Shown here piece after piece: positions 43,854-52,710 of a stretch of 64,000 bases of DNA. The DNA comes from Granulicella pectinivorans (GTDB taxonomy: Bacteria > Acidobacteriota > Terriglobia > Terriglobales > Acidobacteriaceae): the NCBI RefSeq assembly GCF_900114625.1, contig NZ_FOZL01000001.1, positions 4,154,001 through 4,218,000 of the forward strand, written 5' to 3'. The first letter of the stretch is position 1, and every line of letters begins with the position of its first letter. The notes under the pieces are model-generated. The model worked only from the letters and a program-made list of their open reading frames with translations, did no database searches and was not told the origin of the DNA. The position numbers and the translations under genes are program-made.

Positions 43854-44390
43854 TTACTGCGCGATCGTGAGAATGGAACTGCTCTTCACCGTCAAAGAGG
43901 TACTAGGGATGAAGGGGATCAGGAATTTGAAGGGGTAGCTCACGGTCACCTGCACGCTGCAGCGCGGGCTGTTCGCGCCGGATGAGGTGTCGCAGCTCCC
44001 CCCCGAAGCGCTCGTGCCAGGCCATGTCGTCGTAACCTGAACGGACCCGGTTGGCATGACGCTGGGCGACGAGGCAATCACGTAGCTTGTCACGTTCGCG
44101 CTGGTGGCCGCGCACTTGAATGTGCTGGTAGAGGCACAGCTCGTGCCGCTCCAGGTCGAGCCCCGAACCATGGCATAGCGGACCCCATCACGAGCAGCGT
44201 TGCCCACGTAATGATTGAGGTAAAGAAGCCGCGAGCAATCCAGGATCCCGATGATGCAGAGCAGAAGAATGGTCAGGGAAAAAGCAAACTCGATCAGGCT
44301 TGAACCCGATTCGCCACGAAGAAGCGCGGCTCCGCGAGCGGGCGTCTCCCTCCCCGACTGGATACGTACGATGCCGGAAAGGATTCTCAA
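43854..44390 (-). CDS. TadE-family pseudopilin-like protein (second copy)
   Basis: A 178-residue protein with the TadE signature: a basic N-terminus, then RGESGSSLIEFAFSLTILLLCIIGILDCSRLLYLNHYVGNAARDG in type-IV-pilin style (possible cleavage after Gly29, Glu34 at position +5 of the mature form), followed by a Ser/Thr-rich periplasmic part with four Cys. Such minor pseudopilins assist Flp pilus assembly. The start is the TTG at 44390, which overlaps the TGA of the preceding tadE-like gene as TTGA. A longer frame upstream is only the shadow of that gene. It is the last tad gene of the locus. Confidence 0.8.
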   Translation of the reverse strand: MRILSGIVRIQSGRETPARGAALLRGESGSSLIEFAFSLTILLLCIIGILDCSRLLYLNHYVGNAARDGVRYAMVRGSTWSGTSCASTSTFKCAATSANVTSYVIASSPSVMPTGSVQVTTTWPGTSASGGSCDTSSGANSPRCSVQVTVSYPFKFLIPFIPSTSLTVKSSSILTIAQ

Positions 44391-44836
44391 TGGGCAGCCC
44401 TCATCCGCGCGACTGCCCTCAAGGTAAAGCTGGAACCTATCCCCGGATACGGCAGAATCGGCGTGTACACCGCGCTCGTATTGACCTGCACATAGTTCAC
44501 GACGTTGTACGCGCATGAGGGAGCACTGCCACATCCGGCCACCTGCGACGTACCATCCGAGCACTCGCATCCATACGTAGCCACCGGCGCGAGCACCGTG
44601 ATATCGGCCGCGTCCCGCTTCGCGGCGCTCACCATCCCCGCAGTGTCCGTCGCATTCTGCGCCCCATAACCCGCACCGGCCTGCGCCGCCGAGGAGACCT
44701 CCAGAGCGAGATAGTAGGCACGCCCAAAATCGACGGCCCCAACAAGCAGCAGAAGCAGCACAGGCAGAACCAGGGCGATCTCCAGCACCGTCGATCCTTG
44801 CTGCTTCGCATACAGACTGCGTAGAAATCTCGTCAT
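44387..44836 (-). CDS. TadE-family pseudopilin-like protein (first copy)
   Basis: A 149-residue protein with the pseudopilin core QQGSTVLEIALVLPVLLLLLVGAVDFGR (possible cleavage after Gly14, Glu19 at mature +5), a membrane helix and a small periplasmic domain with three Cys. The ATG at 44836 is preferred over one 21 nt upstream because AGGAAAGGTG stands just before it; the upstream ATG would overlap the TadG gene. The downstream tadE copy begins inside its stop codon. It probably works with the pilus rod as a minor component. Confidence 0.82.
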   Translation of the reverse strand: MTRFLRSLYAKQQGSTVLEIALVLPVLLLLLVGAVDFGRAYYLALEVSSAAQAGAGYGAQNATDTAGMVSAAKRDAADITVLAPVATYGCECSDGTSQVAGCGSAPSCAYNVVNYVQVNTSAVYTPILPYPGIGSSFTLRAVARMRAAH

Positions 44837-44853
44837 AAAGACACCTTTCCTCA

Positions 44854-46236
44854 TCATTCCACCAGCACCGCAGCATCCCCATTCAGGGGTGAGCCGATTC
44901 CAAGCGCCGCATAGTTGTTCCCGAACGTGCTCGCAACGGCCACATTGAAGGCAATATCCTTGGCGACAAGAATGTTGTAGTTCGATGAGATCGCACCGAC
45001 GCCATAGGCCACGGACGCGTTCGGCAGGTAGAACGCTCCTTCGAGCTTGCTCCCCTGCAGCAGATTGGCAACGAAGGTGCCGCTCGAAGTATTGCCTTTG
45101 TCCTGCATGAACAACATGCCGCCATAGGTCCCGCTGGTTGGAGCTGACAGATTCACATTGCTCAGGCCAACTGCCGCAGGCGCGGTAATCGAGTACCCCC
45201 CGAAAGGTCCGGTGTTATAAAAAGTCACGCCAGTCCCGGTGATATTGGAGAGCAAGGACAGCGTAATCGTCAGACCTCCCTGCGTGACGCCAAGTAAGCC
45301 CGGCCCTTGCTTCAGGATATAAACACCAGGGTTGAACGTGACGTTCATCAGCACTCCCGCGGTGATCGAGATGCCTCCGCAGTAGACCCCTGGGTTGAAG
45401 ACGTACGTTCCCGCAAGCAGGAGATTCACAGCGGTACTTGAGCCTCTGTAAGGACTCCCTGTACTCGTCCCGCATGCGCCATTTGCATTCGCAGGAGCAG
45501 GCAGGTATGCCAGGGGATCGGCTGGCGTTGGCACAGGAACACCCTTCGTGGCCTTGGTTGACAATCCGCAGAGCAAATTCCCGGTGCCACCCGTCACCGA
45601 GATCTTCGGCGCGGAGATGAAAGCACCCACAATGCACGTCATGGCCAGGCTTGAGCTGGACTCATCCACGATGCCGCAGTTCGACGTAACGGCGATGCCT
45701 ACCAGCACGGCGATCGCTTGAGCCCCGCTCGGGTCGAGGGCATAGATACAGTTGGGACCCGGATTCCGCGTCGCCTCGGCCCGCGCCGAGAGCTTCACAT
45801 AATCGAATCCAACGAACTGTCCAAAATACGTCCTTGCCGTCTCCGAAGCGACGACCTCGACATACCGATTGCTTCCCGTATTCGGATCTTTCGCCCCAAG
45901 CGCGCACGATGGGCTGTTCACCATCAGCGTAAGCGCAGTGCCGGCAGTCGACGAACAATTGGTAATCAGCGTGCTCCCGGTATAGCCGTTCTCGGTCATG
46001 GCACTCGTCGCGGCTGCCTGCATCGCGGGGCAATTGGGCACACTTCCGCAGATGCGAAGTTCCAACCCGGCCGCCAACGCCGCGGCATCGGTCGCACTCT
46101 GCAGACGATGCCTCTCATAGCGCAAATGTCCGACGTCAATGGCAAGCCCCAGAAAGCAGATGATCACGGTCATCGCAAGGACCACGACCACCAGCGCCTG
46201 TCCTCCTTCTTCTCTCAATGCGGCATGGGATGCCAT
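44854..46236 (-). CDS. TadG-like Tad pilus protein
   Basis: A 460-residue protein with the N-terminal putative Flp pilus-assembly region typical of TadG: EEGGQALVVVVLAMTVIICFLGLAIDVGHLRYERHRLQSATDAAALAAG. Downstream is a long Gly/Ser/Thr-rich periplasmic region that looks like beta strands (repeats of ...VTFNPGVY..., GITSIT-like turns) and lacks an obvious von Willebrand A motif, which many TadG proteins carry. It starts 3 bp from the stop of the DUF192 gene. It probably anchors or modifies the pilus; the unusual C-terminal part could be an adhesin-like domain. Confidence 0.78.
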   Translation of the reverse strand: MASHAALREEGGQALVVVVLAMTVIICFLGLAIDVGHLRYERHRLQSATDAAALAAGLELRICGSVPNCPAMQAAATSAMTENGYTGSTLITNCSSTAGTALTLMVNSPSCALGAKDPNTGSNRYVEVVASETARTYFGQFVGFDYVKLSARAEATRNPGPNCIYALDPSGAQAIAVLVGIAVTSNCGIVDESSSSLAMTCIVGAFISAPKISVTGGTGNLLCGLSTKATKGVPVPTPADPLAYLPAPANANGACGTSTGSPYRGSSTAVNLLLAGTYVFNPGVYCGGISITAGVLMNVTFNPGVYILKQGPGLLGVTQGGLTITLSLLSNITGTGVTFYNTGPFGGYSITAPAAVGLSNVNLSAPTSGTYGGMLFMQDKGNTSSGTFVANLLQGSKLEGAFYLPNASVAYGVGAISSNYNILVAKDIAFNVAVASTFGNNYAALGIGSPLNGDAAVLVE

Positions 46237-46239
46237 CGG

Positions 46240-46617
46240 TCAGCGTGCCTCGCTCTCTGCAACATAGTCCTTGACCAGCACCTGATCTCCAAGCTTCAGC
46301 CCGGAAGATTCGATCAGGCCCGCCTGGAGTTCGATCACGCTCCGAACGTTCCACTTCAGGGTGGTCATCCTTTGCGGCTTCACATTCTTCCAAAGCTTCG
46401 TAACAGTCAGCGAAGCGTTCAGGCCGACAACATCGATCGGAAACGACATGCCAAAGGTATGTATGCCCGAGGAGGGCCTGATCCACAAGCCCTCCCCTGC
46501 ATCCAGCGATTTGCGACCGAGAAGGCCACGCATGCGTGCGAAGCCATGGTCGGCCACCCCCACGTTTCCTGCAATCACCGTGTTCCTGCCCTTATCGATA
46601 ATCTGCACCCTGCGCAT
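46240..46617 (-). CDS. DUF192 family protein within the tad locus
   Basis: A 125-residue protein with the DUF192 core: ARMRGLLGRKSL, GEGLWIRPSSGIHTFGMSFPIDVVGLN and a closing VIELQAGL. The role of the family is unknown; members are often secreted or membrane-linked, while this one has no signal peptide. CAGGAG 7 nt before the ATG at 46617 sets the start. It lies between tadC plus a tiny membrane protein gene and the tadG-like gene, with 3 bp to the latter, so it is part of the pilus operon and may assist its assembly. Confidence 0.85.
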   Translation of the reverse strand: MRRVQIIDKGRNTVIAGNVGVADHGFARMRGLLGRKSLDAGEGLWIRPSSGIHTFGMSFPIDVVGLNASLTVTKLWKNVKPQRMTTLKWNVRSVIELQAGLIESSGLKLGDQVLVKDYVAESEAR

Positions 46618-46634
46618 GCTTCTCTCCTGGAGAA

Positions 46635-46730
46635 CTAAGCTTCCTTCTTTCCACGGCGGTAGATGATGATGGCAAGCACAACAAGTGCCAGCGCTCCCGC
46701 AACGACTCGGATGGTGGTTTCCATGTCCAT
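46635..46730 (-). CDS. 31-residue single-helix membrane protein in the tad operon
   Basis: From the ATG at 46730 a frame of 31 codons encodes MDMETTIRVVAGALALVV..., then AIIIYRRGKKEA: one membrane helix with a basic C-terminal end. A near-perfect ribosome site, AAAGGAGGTCACTC, stands directly before the start and gives the tiny frame much better support than its length alone. It fills the 146-bp gap between tadC and the DUF192 gene, on the same strand. No family is recognised. It could be a small accessory or regulatory peptide of the TadB/TadC platform. Confidence 0.7.
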   Translation of the reverse strand: MDMETTIRVVAGALALVVLAIIIYRRGKKEA

Positions 46731-46763
46731 GAGTGACCTCCTTTCTCAAAATCCTTCAACCCG

Positions 46764-47669
46764 TTATTTGCCCATATTCGCAAGGCTGCGCGTGATCGCC
46801 AGCAGCGCGGGGGCAAGCAAAACAATGAACAGGCAGGGGAAGATGCACAAGACCAGCGGAAAGATGATCTTGATCTTCGTCTTGGCGGCGGCCTCCTCCG
46901 CACGCTGACGCCGCTTCACCCGCAACTCCGACGCGAATCCGCTCAGTGCCCGCGCGATCGGCGTTCCAAACCTGTCCGTCTGAACCAACATGCTCGTGAA
47001 CGCCGACACCTCATCGACCTTCACTCGCGTCGCCATGTTCTGCCATGCATCCAGCCTCGGCTTGCCGGCTCTCTGTTCCAGTTGCACCCGGCTGAGCTCC
47101 TCCTGAATCTCGCGATTGTTCAAAGCAAGTTCTTCGCATACGCGCATCACCGCTTGATCCAGCCCCAGCCCCGCATCCACACAAATCACAAGCAGGTCGA
47201 TCACATCCGGAAGACTGCTGCGAATCTTCTTCTTCCTCTGTCCTACCCTGTGCGTCAGCCACATGCCCGGCAACAGGTAAGCAACCCCGCCCGAGGAGAC
47301 TGCCCAGAACAAAGTATTTGTCGGGATAAAGCTGGCCGCGAACGCTGCTCCCAGCGGAAGCAGAAACTGCGCTGCCATAAAGATGTCTGGCGCTGCGGGG
47401 TTGCGAATGCCGGCAGCCGCAAGCCGGTTCAGCGACTTTGTATCCGTCGGCAGCTTCAGTTTGCTGCGCATTCCCTGGGAAAGAGAAGAGATTGCCTCTT
47501 GAAATCGCTCTTTACGACCAAGCACCCGCTGGTCCACACGGTTACTGCTGACAAGCTCGTGGACACGGCGTGCCTCAGGCGAAGGCTTCAAAAAGAACGG
47601 CGACAGAAGCAGGACCGCCAGCGAAAACAGAAGCACCGATACCGCGACATAAAAGAGGATCTGGGTCAT
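46764..47669 (-). CDS. tadC: TadC, inner-membrane platform protein of the Tad pilus
   Basis: A 301-residue type II secretion F-domain protein. Helices near residues 7-27 and 105-140 and at the C-terminus (FPLVLCIFPCLFIVLLAPALLAI) frame the cytoplasmic F domain (VIDLLVICVDAGLGLDQAVMRVCEEL, DRFGTPIARALSGFASELRVKRRQRAEE). TadC and TadB together form the platform that passes energy from the TadA ATPase to pilin polymerisation. The ATG at 47669 follows GAGG and lies 3 bp after the tadB stop. Confidence 0.93.
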   Translation of the reverse strand: MTQILFYVAVSVLLFSLAVLLLSPFFLKPSPEARRVHELVSSNRVDQRVLGRKERFQEAISSLSQGMRSKLKLPTDTKSLNRLAAAGIRNPAAPDIFMAAQFLLPLGAAFAASFIPTNTLFWAVSSGGVAYLLPGMWLTHRVGQRKKKIRSSLPDVIDLLVICVDAGLGLDQAVMRVCEELALNNREIQEELSRVQLEQRAGKPRLDAWQNMATRVKVDEVSAFTSMLVQTDRFGTPIARALSGFASELRVKRRQRAEEAAAKTKIKIIFPLVLCIFPCLFIVLLAPALLAITRSLANMGK

Positions 47670-47672
47670 CGT

Positions 47673-48647
47673 CTATACCTCGATTCCCTTCACGATCTGA
47701 TGGATAAGAAAGGCACCTAGGCTCAGCAGACCCACGCCGATATAGAGAAGGCGTTGCCCTGTCGGGTCATGAAAGAGCACCGTGGAATACCCCGGATTCA
47801 GCAGGTTGATGCACAACAACATCGCAAGCGGCAGCAGGCAAAGAATCCATCCCGTCATGCGCCCTTGCGCAGTGTGTGTTTTGATCTCACGCTGAATACG
47901 CAGGCGGTCGCGGATCACTGCGACAGTGCGCTCCAGGATCTCCACAAGATTGCCCCCGGAATCCTTCTGCACGAGAATCGCGGTCACCACAACCTGCAGA
48001 TCCATCGAGGGAACACGATCGATCATCTGTATCAGTGCATCGCGCAACGGAAGACCGTAGTTCTGCTTCTTGAAGACCTCAGCGAACTCCGTCTTGGCGG
48101 GCTCAACCGACTCCTCGGCCACGATCTGGATCGACGCAACCAGTGAATTTCCAACGCGAAGAGCGCGGGCAAACATCTCAACCGCGTCGGGCAGAGCGTT
48201 ATTGAAGGCCGCGATGCGCTTCGCACGCTTGTACTGAAGGAAGATGGTCGGAATAACACCGGCCAACAGCCCACAACCGACAGCGAGCAGCAACATCGAA
48301 AAGAAGAGATACACCGCCGCAAACGTCGCAATCGCAGCCGCCCCGGAAATAAGCAGGATCTTTGCGACCGTCGTCGAGGTCTGCCCCTGCACAATCAGCC
48401 TCTGCAGCCCATGCGTCAAACGCTTCTTCGCAAGTCTTTCGTCGAGCAACCCCAGGAATCCATCCTCGCGCTTATCGAGATAGGACGGCAGGACCGCCGC
48501 AACCTCCTGGCTGCGCGTATGCGTCGAAAGGATCTGCTCGATGCGACGATGCACGGCGGCCTGCTCCGTGGAAGGTCCGGTCGCATAAATCACCGCGGCG
48601 AAGATGAAGAAGAGCAACATGCAAAACACAAGTGCCAGGACAATCAT
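47673..48647 (-). CDS. tadB: TadB, inner-membrane platform protein of the Tad pilus
   Basis: A 324-residue type II secretion F-domain protein and the partner of TadC. It has an N-terminal helix (MIVLALVFCMLLFFIFAAVIY), two helices around residues 95-145, and the F domain with NALPDAVEMFARALRVGNSL and DLQVVVTAILVQKDSGGNLVEILERTVAVIRDR. Two further helices end the protein. It starts 12 bp after tadA and ends 3 bp before tadC, so the three are co-transcribed. Confidence 0.93.
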   Translation of the reverse strand: MIVLALVFCMLLFFIFAAVIYATGPSTEQAAVHRRIEQILSTHTRSQEVAAVLPSYLDKREDGFLGLLDERLAKKRLTHGLQRLIVQGQTSTTVAKILLISGAAAIATFAAVYLFFSMLLLAVGCGLLAGVIPTIFLQYKRAKRIAAFNNALPDAVEMFARALRVGNSLVASIQIVAEESVEPAKTEFAEVFKKQNYGLPLRDALIQMIDRVPSMDLQVVVTAILVQKDSGGNLVEILERTVAVIRDRLRIQREIKTHTAQGRMTGWILCLLPLAMLLCINLLNPGYSTVLFHDPTGQRLLYIGVGLLSLGAFLIHQIVKGIEV

Positions 48648-48659
48648 GGGAGAGCCTCG

Positions 48660-50018
48660 TTACACCTCTTCGGAATGATTCAACAGATTGTGCGGCAGAC
48701 TGAGACCTGACGCTGAAAGCTTCTCCGCGAACTTCGGCAGAATACCCGTGGAATGGAACCTGCCCCTCACCTTGCCCGCTGCCGTGAGACCCTTCTTCTC
48801 GAAGAGAAACAGGTCGTTCATGCTCACCGAGTCGCTATACGATCCCGTCAACTCCGTAATATGGGTGATGCGGCGTGTTCCGTCGTTCATGCGGGCCACC
48901 TGGACGATCAGGTGAATCGCCGAAGCAATCTGGGCGCGGATCGCCTTATCCGGCAGCCGAATGTCTCCCATCATCACCATCGTTTCGATACGTGCCAGCG
49001 CATCGCGCGGCGAGTTGGAGTGGATCGTCGTCAGCGATCCATCGTGACCGGTGTTCATCGCCTGCAGCATGTCCAGCGTCTCTTCGCCGCGAACCTCACC
49101 GACCACGATGCGATCCGGACGCATGCGCAGCGCATTGATCATCAGCTCTCGCTGCCGCACCGCGCCATGCCCCTCCGTGTTCGGTGGACGAGTCTCCAGC
49201 CGCACAACATGCTCTTGCTTCAATTGAAGTTCAGCCGAATCTTCAATCGTCACAATGCGCTCTCTCGCTGAGATGAAGCCGGAAAGAACATTCAACAGCG
49301 TCGTCTTGCCGGAGCCCGTACCACCCGAAACCACGATGTTGAGTCTGCACTCCACGGCTCTCTGCAGAAGATCCAGCATCGGCTTCGTCAGCATCTGCGA
49401 ACGCAGAAGATCGTCGGAGCGAAGCGGAGTCTGGCCGAACCGCCGAATGGACAGAATCGGCCCATCGATCGCAAGCGGAGGGATAATCACATTCACACGC
49501 GACCCGTCCGCGAGCCTCGCATCCACCATGGGCGAAGATTCATCGATCCGGCGGCCGACAGCCGACACGATCTTGTCGATGATGTGCATCAGGTGACGGT
49601 TGTCTTTGAAGACGATATTCGTCTTCTCAAGAATCCCCCGCCGCTCCACATACACGGAGTTATACGTGTTCACGAGAATGTCGTTGACCGTGTAGTCGTT
49701 CAGCAGGGGCTCCAGCGGACCGAGTCCAAACACCTCATCCACCACCTCCTGGCTCAGCTTGTCCCGCTCCGTGGTACTCAGCGGAATGCCATGCTCCGTC
49801 ATCAGTTTCTGGATCAGCGTGAAGAGCTGCTGCTGCCCCGCCCTGGTCTGATTGAACTCATCCAGCCGATTCAGATCCAGCCGCTTGATGAGCTCTTTAT
49901 GAACCGCGGACTTGATCTGTTGCTGAAGAGCTTCGGGCACTCCCCTGCTCACGCGCGGCGATTGCATCGGAGTTCGGCTTGGCAATAAATCGGTTCCGGC
50001 GACATCCATTCCACGCAC
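48660..50018 (-). CDS. tadA: TadA/CpaF secretion ATPase of the Tad pilus
   Basis: A 452-residue type II/IV secretion ATPase. The Walker A motif GGTGSGKT is at residues 232-239, followed by the Asp box (TIEDSAELQL), Walker B (RPDRIVVGEVRGEE) and His box (GHDGSLTTIHSNSPRDALAR). The N-terminal CpaF-type helical domain (FGLGPLEPLLND...ILVNTYNSVYVERRG) is present. It powers assembly and possibly retraction of the pilus from the cytoplasmic face. The GTG at 50018 follows AGGA by 7 nt; an ATG three codons later is also possible. Confidence 0.96.
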   Translation of the reverse strand: MRGMDVAGTDLLPSRTPMQSPRVSRGVPEALQQQIKSAVHKELIKRLDLNRLDEFNQTRAGQQQLFTLIQKLMTEHGIPLSTTERDKLSQEVVDEVFGLGPLEPLLNDYTVNDILVNTYNSVYVERRGILEKTNIVFKDNRHLMHIIDKIVSAVGRRIDESSPMVDARLADGSRVNVIIPPLAIDGPILSIRRFGQTPLRSDDLLRSQMLTKPMLDLLQRAVECRLNIVVSGGTGSGKTTLLNVLSGFISARERIVTIEDSAELQLKQEHVVRLETRPPNTEGHGAVRQRELMINALRMRPDRIVVGEVRGEETLDMLQAMNTGHDGSLTTIHSNSPRDALARIETMVMMGDIRLPDKAIRAQIASAIHLIVQVARMNDGTRRITHITELTGSYSDSVSMNDLFLFEKKGLTAAGKVRGRFHSTGILPKFAEKLSASGLSLPHNLLNHSEEV

Positions 50019-50034
50019 CCCATGTTCCTATCGG

Positions 50035-51270
50035 CTATGCCTTCAAGAGATTCAACATGCCAAAAACCTTCTTGTTCTTCTTTGGCACGGCGACTTCGGA
50101 TGAAATCCCAACGAGCGTATTGGCCCACTTCACAAATTGATTGGTAACCTCGGTGTTTGCATCGGGCGACATCGGCTCGCCCAGGTTCCCGGCACGGACA
50201 AGCTCCGGATACGCGCTTGAGATCTTGATGGAAACCGGCAACTTGATCGCCTGTTCAATCTGGGGAATCTCGATGGCATACGTCGAACTCGAGCGGTTCA
50301 TCACAACCTTCACTTTGTCGCTCGCTTGGTCTCCGTGCGAAAGCGCGTCCACATAGCGCGATAGGTTGCGCACAGAGCCCACATCGGGAGAAGCGACAAG
50401 ATACAACATCGACGAAGACTCGATCACGGGCACGTTGTACTCCTCCGTTGCGGTCGCGCAATCCAGAATCACGAAGTCGTACTCCGTACTCAGAAACTCC
50501 AGCGTCCTGCTGACCGCATGCGCTTCAACGGGCTTCTCTCCTCCGCATAGATCGGGCGACGACAAGACCTCCAGGCCCGATGCATGCCGCGCCACGAACC
50601 CGCGAAGCAGCTCACTATCCAACCGCCCGACATTGCGCACAACCTCTTGAAAGTGGCACCGTGTCCCATCCAGCCCAAGATAGACACAGACATGACCAAG
50701 CTCTGGATGATGGTCGATCAGCAGCACCCGCTTCTGATGGCGCCGAACGAGAGAAGTCGCCAGATGCACTGCCAGGGTCGTCGTGCCCGTTCCACCCTTC
50801 GCACCGAAGAACGCGATGACCGCCCCTTGCGACGTCGTTGCCGCTGGCGTTGACGACCAGCTCCCGCGCAGACGCTCGATGGTTTCGAGCATCTCACTCG
50901 ACGACGCCTCGCGCTTCACCACTTCACTGCATCCGGCCCGCATCGCCGACAACACCGTCTCCGACTTCAACTCGTTCGCAACCGCGACAACACTCACACC
51001 GCCGCTGAGCATCTGGCTCAGATAGCGAACCGTCTCCACAGCTTCGGCGGCGTTGCTGTCGAAGTCCACGAAAACAATACACACCGCAGACTTCAGCGCG
51101 CCCAGAGCCGGACGCCGCTCCGCCGAAAGATAAGCATCGAAGGTCGAGAGATTGATCTTCCAACCTCTCCGGTCGAACGTCTCTTCAAGCGTCTCTACAA
51201 AGTCCGCGTCGAGATGAACAGCCAGGACCGCGGTCTCCCTCACATCCAGCACATGATCTAAGTTCGTCAA
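50035..51270 (-). CDS. tadZ: TadZ/CpaE-like MinD-family localisation ATPase
   Basis: A 411-residue protein with an N-terminal atypical receiver-like domain (about residues 12-130) and a MinD/ParA-type ATPase with deviant Walker A KGGTGTTT at 158-165 and Walker B FVILDCAT. Proteins of this type place the pilus machine at a cell pole. The start is a TTG at 51270, preceded by GGAGG with 8-nt spacing; no better start is seen. It lies between the secretin and tadA genes, as expected in Tad loci. Confidence 0.9.
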   Translation of the reverse strand: MTNLDHVLDVRETAVLAVHLDADFVETLEETFDRRGWKINLSTFDAYLSAERRPALGALKSAVCIVFVDFDSNAAEAVETVRYLSQMLSGGVSVVAVANELKSETVLSAMRAGCSEVVKREASSSEMLETIERLRGSWSSTPAATTSQGAVIAFFGAKGGTGTTTLAVHLATSLVRRHQKRVLLIDHHPELGHVCVYLGLDGTRCHFQEVVRNVGRLDSELLRGFVARHASGLEVLSSPDLCGGEKPVEAHAVSRTLEFLSTEYDFVILDCATATEEYNVPVIESSSMLYLVASPDVGSVRNLSRYVDALSHGDQASDKVKVVMNRSSSTYAIEIPQIEQAIKLPVSIKISSAYPELVRAGNLGEPMSPDANTEVTNQFVKWANTLVGISSEVAVPKKNKKVFGMLNLLKA

Positions 51271-51297
51271 GATGAGCTCCCTCCGTCTGGCAGGCGT

Positions 51298-52710
51298 CTA
51301 GTTGGGTTGAATCTTGGGAAGGTGAGCGTCAAAGACCTTTGGATCGAGAAACGGCACAGCCGGCAGAGGTTCAAGGAAATGATCCGGGTTGTGCAGAGGA
51401 TCCACGATCTCCGGTGTGACGATGACAATCAGTTCCGTGGTCGAATGGTTGATATTCTTCGACTTGAACAGCTTCCCCAGAATCGGAATGTTCGCAGCAC
51501 CGGGCGTGCGTGCAAGAGAGTCTGTCGTCCGCTTATCGAGCAACCCTGAGATCGCGAAACTCTGTCCACTCTTCAGCACAACCTGCGTGTCGGCGCGTCT
51601 GGTCGAGAGTGCCGGGATCGTATATCCACTGATCGTGACAGCGTTCGTATAGTCCAGCGCGCTCACCTCCGGCGACACGCTGAGTTGAATCGAACCATCC
51701 ACATTGACGACCGGGAGAAACTCAACCTTCACGCCGTATGGCCGGAACTGCACCGAGATCGACGTGAGACCTCCCGACGTACCCTGGACCACTGGAAAAG
51801 GAAACTCACCACCTGCCAGGAAATTCGCCTTCAGCCCACTCAGCGTTGTAATGTTCGGCTCTGCCAGGATCTGCAGCACCTGCCGCGATTCGAGATCCTG
51901 CAGCATCGCTCCAACATTCAGTTGCGAGCTATACAGAAGGAAGTTCAGCGGATTCGAGACGGAGACCGTATTCTGCCCCACGCTATTCGACGTCCCTGAG
52001 GAACTACTTCCCGACGAACCGCTCGTTGTCACGCTAGCGGTCGAAGGAAACTGATTCGTCGTCGTCGACGCCAGATTCTTGCCCCCGGCACTGAAGAAAT
52101 TGAAGGCGAACTGGTCGAGCTTCGATCGATCGACCTCGACGATCCGCACCTTCAAACGTACCTGCTTGATCGCTGCGGAGTTCACCACGATCGTATTGGA
52201 GACTTCCTTTGAGTACAGTGCCGCAAGATGCACAGCCGATTCGGAGAGTGCCGCCGAGCTCGTATGGCCGGTCAGAATCACGCGTCCCTGATCGCCCTGT
52301 GCCTCGATCATTTCGTTCGGCATCGCCTGCTTCAGGGCACCCTGCAACCGGGTGATGTCCACATCGGCGGAGAAGAAGAACGTGCGAGACTCGCCCGCTT
52401 CATCCCACAACACCAGTGAGCTAACCCCAGCCTGTTTCGCGGTCACCAACACCTGATTGGGACTCGCGGTGTAAGAGAGCAGAATCGAAGGGTCTGTCAC
52501 GTAGACCTTCGTCAGCCTGTGTTTGGTGTTGATCGTGACCGTGCGCCCCACGATCACACGCATCACCGGCGCATACGGAACGGAGCTTGAAAAGTCGGCA
52601 GCCGCGGCGTCTGCCGCATCGGTCACCGGCGCAGCGCTCTGGGCATAACCGGCGAAGGGCAGCCATGCCACACAGCACAGGAGTCTTGCAATACGCACTC
52701 TGAATGTCAT
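51298..52710 (-). CDS. rcpA: RcpA/CpaC outer-membrane secretin of the Tad pilus
   Basis: A 470-residue secretin with a signal peptide (RIARLLCCVAWLPFAGYAQS). A pilus-secretin N0-type domain with a BON-like part follows, ending in KVRIVEVDRSKLDQFAFNF. The C-terminal secretin domain carries LQILAEPNITTLSGLKANFLAGGEFPFPV, VEFLPVVNVDGSIQLSVSPEVS and NIPILGKLFKSK. It forms the outer-membrane gate for the pilus. Its ATG overlaps the rcpC stop codon by one base (TAATG), so translation is coupled. A Ser/Thr-rich low-complexity stretch near residue 235 is probably a flexible loop. Confidence 0.93.
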   Translation of the reverse strand: MTFRVRIARLLCCVAWLPFAGYAQSAAPVTDAADAAAADFSSSVPYAPVMRVIVGRTVTINTKHRLTKVYVTDPSILLSYTASPNQVLVTAKQAGVSSLVLWDEAGESRTFFFSADVDITRLQGALKQAMPNEMIEAQGDQGRVILTGHTSSAALSESAVHLAALYSKEVSNTIVVNSAAIKQVRLKVRIVEVDRSKLDQFAFNFFSAGGKNLASTTTNQFPSTASVTTSGSSGSSSSGTSNSVGQNTVSVSNPLNFLLYSSQLNVGAMLQDLESRQVLQILAEPNITTLSGLKANFLAGGEFPFPVVQGTSGGLTSISVQFRPYGVKVEFLPVVNVDGSIQLSVSPEVSALDYTNAVTISGYTIPALSTRRADTQVVLKSGQSFAISGLLDKRTTDSLARTPGAANIPILGKLFKSKNINHSTTELIVIVTPEIVDPLHNPDHFLEPLPAVPFLDPKVFDAHLPKIQPN

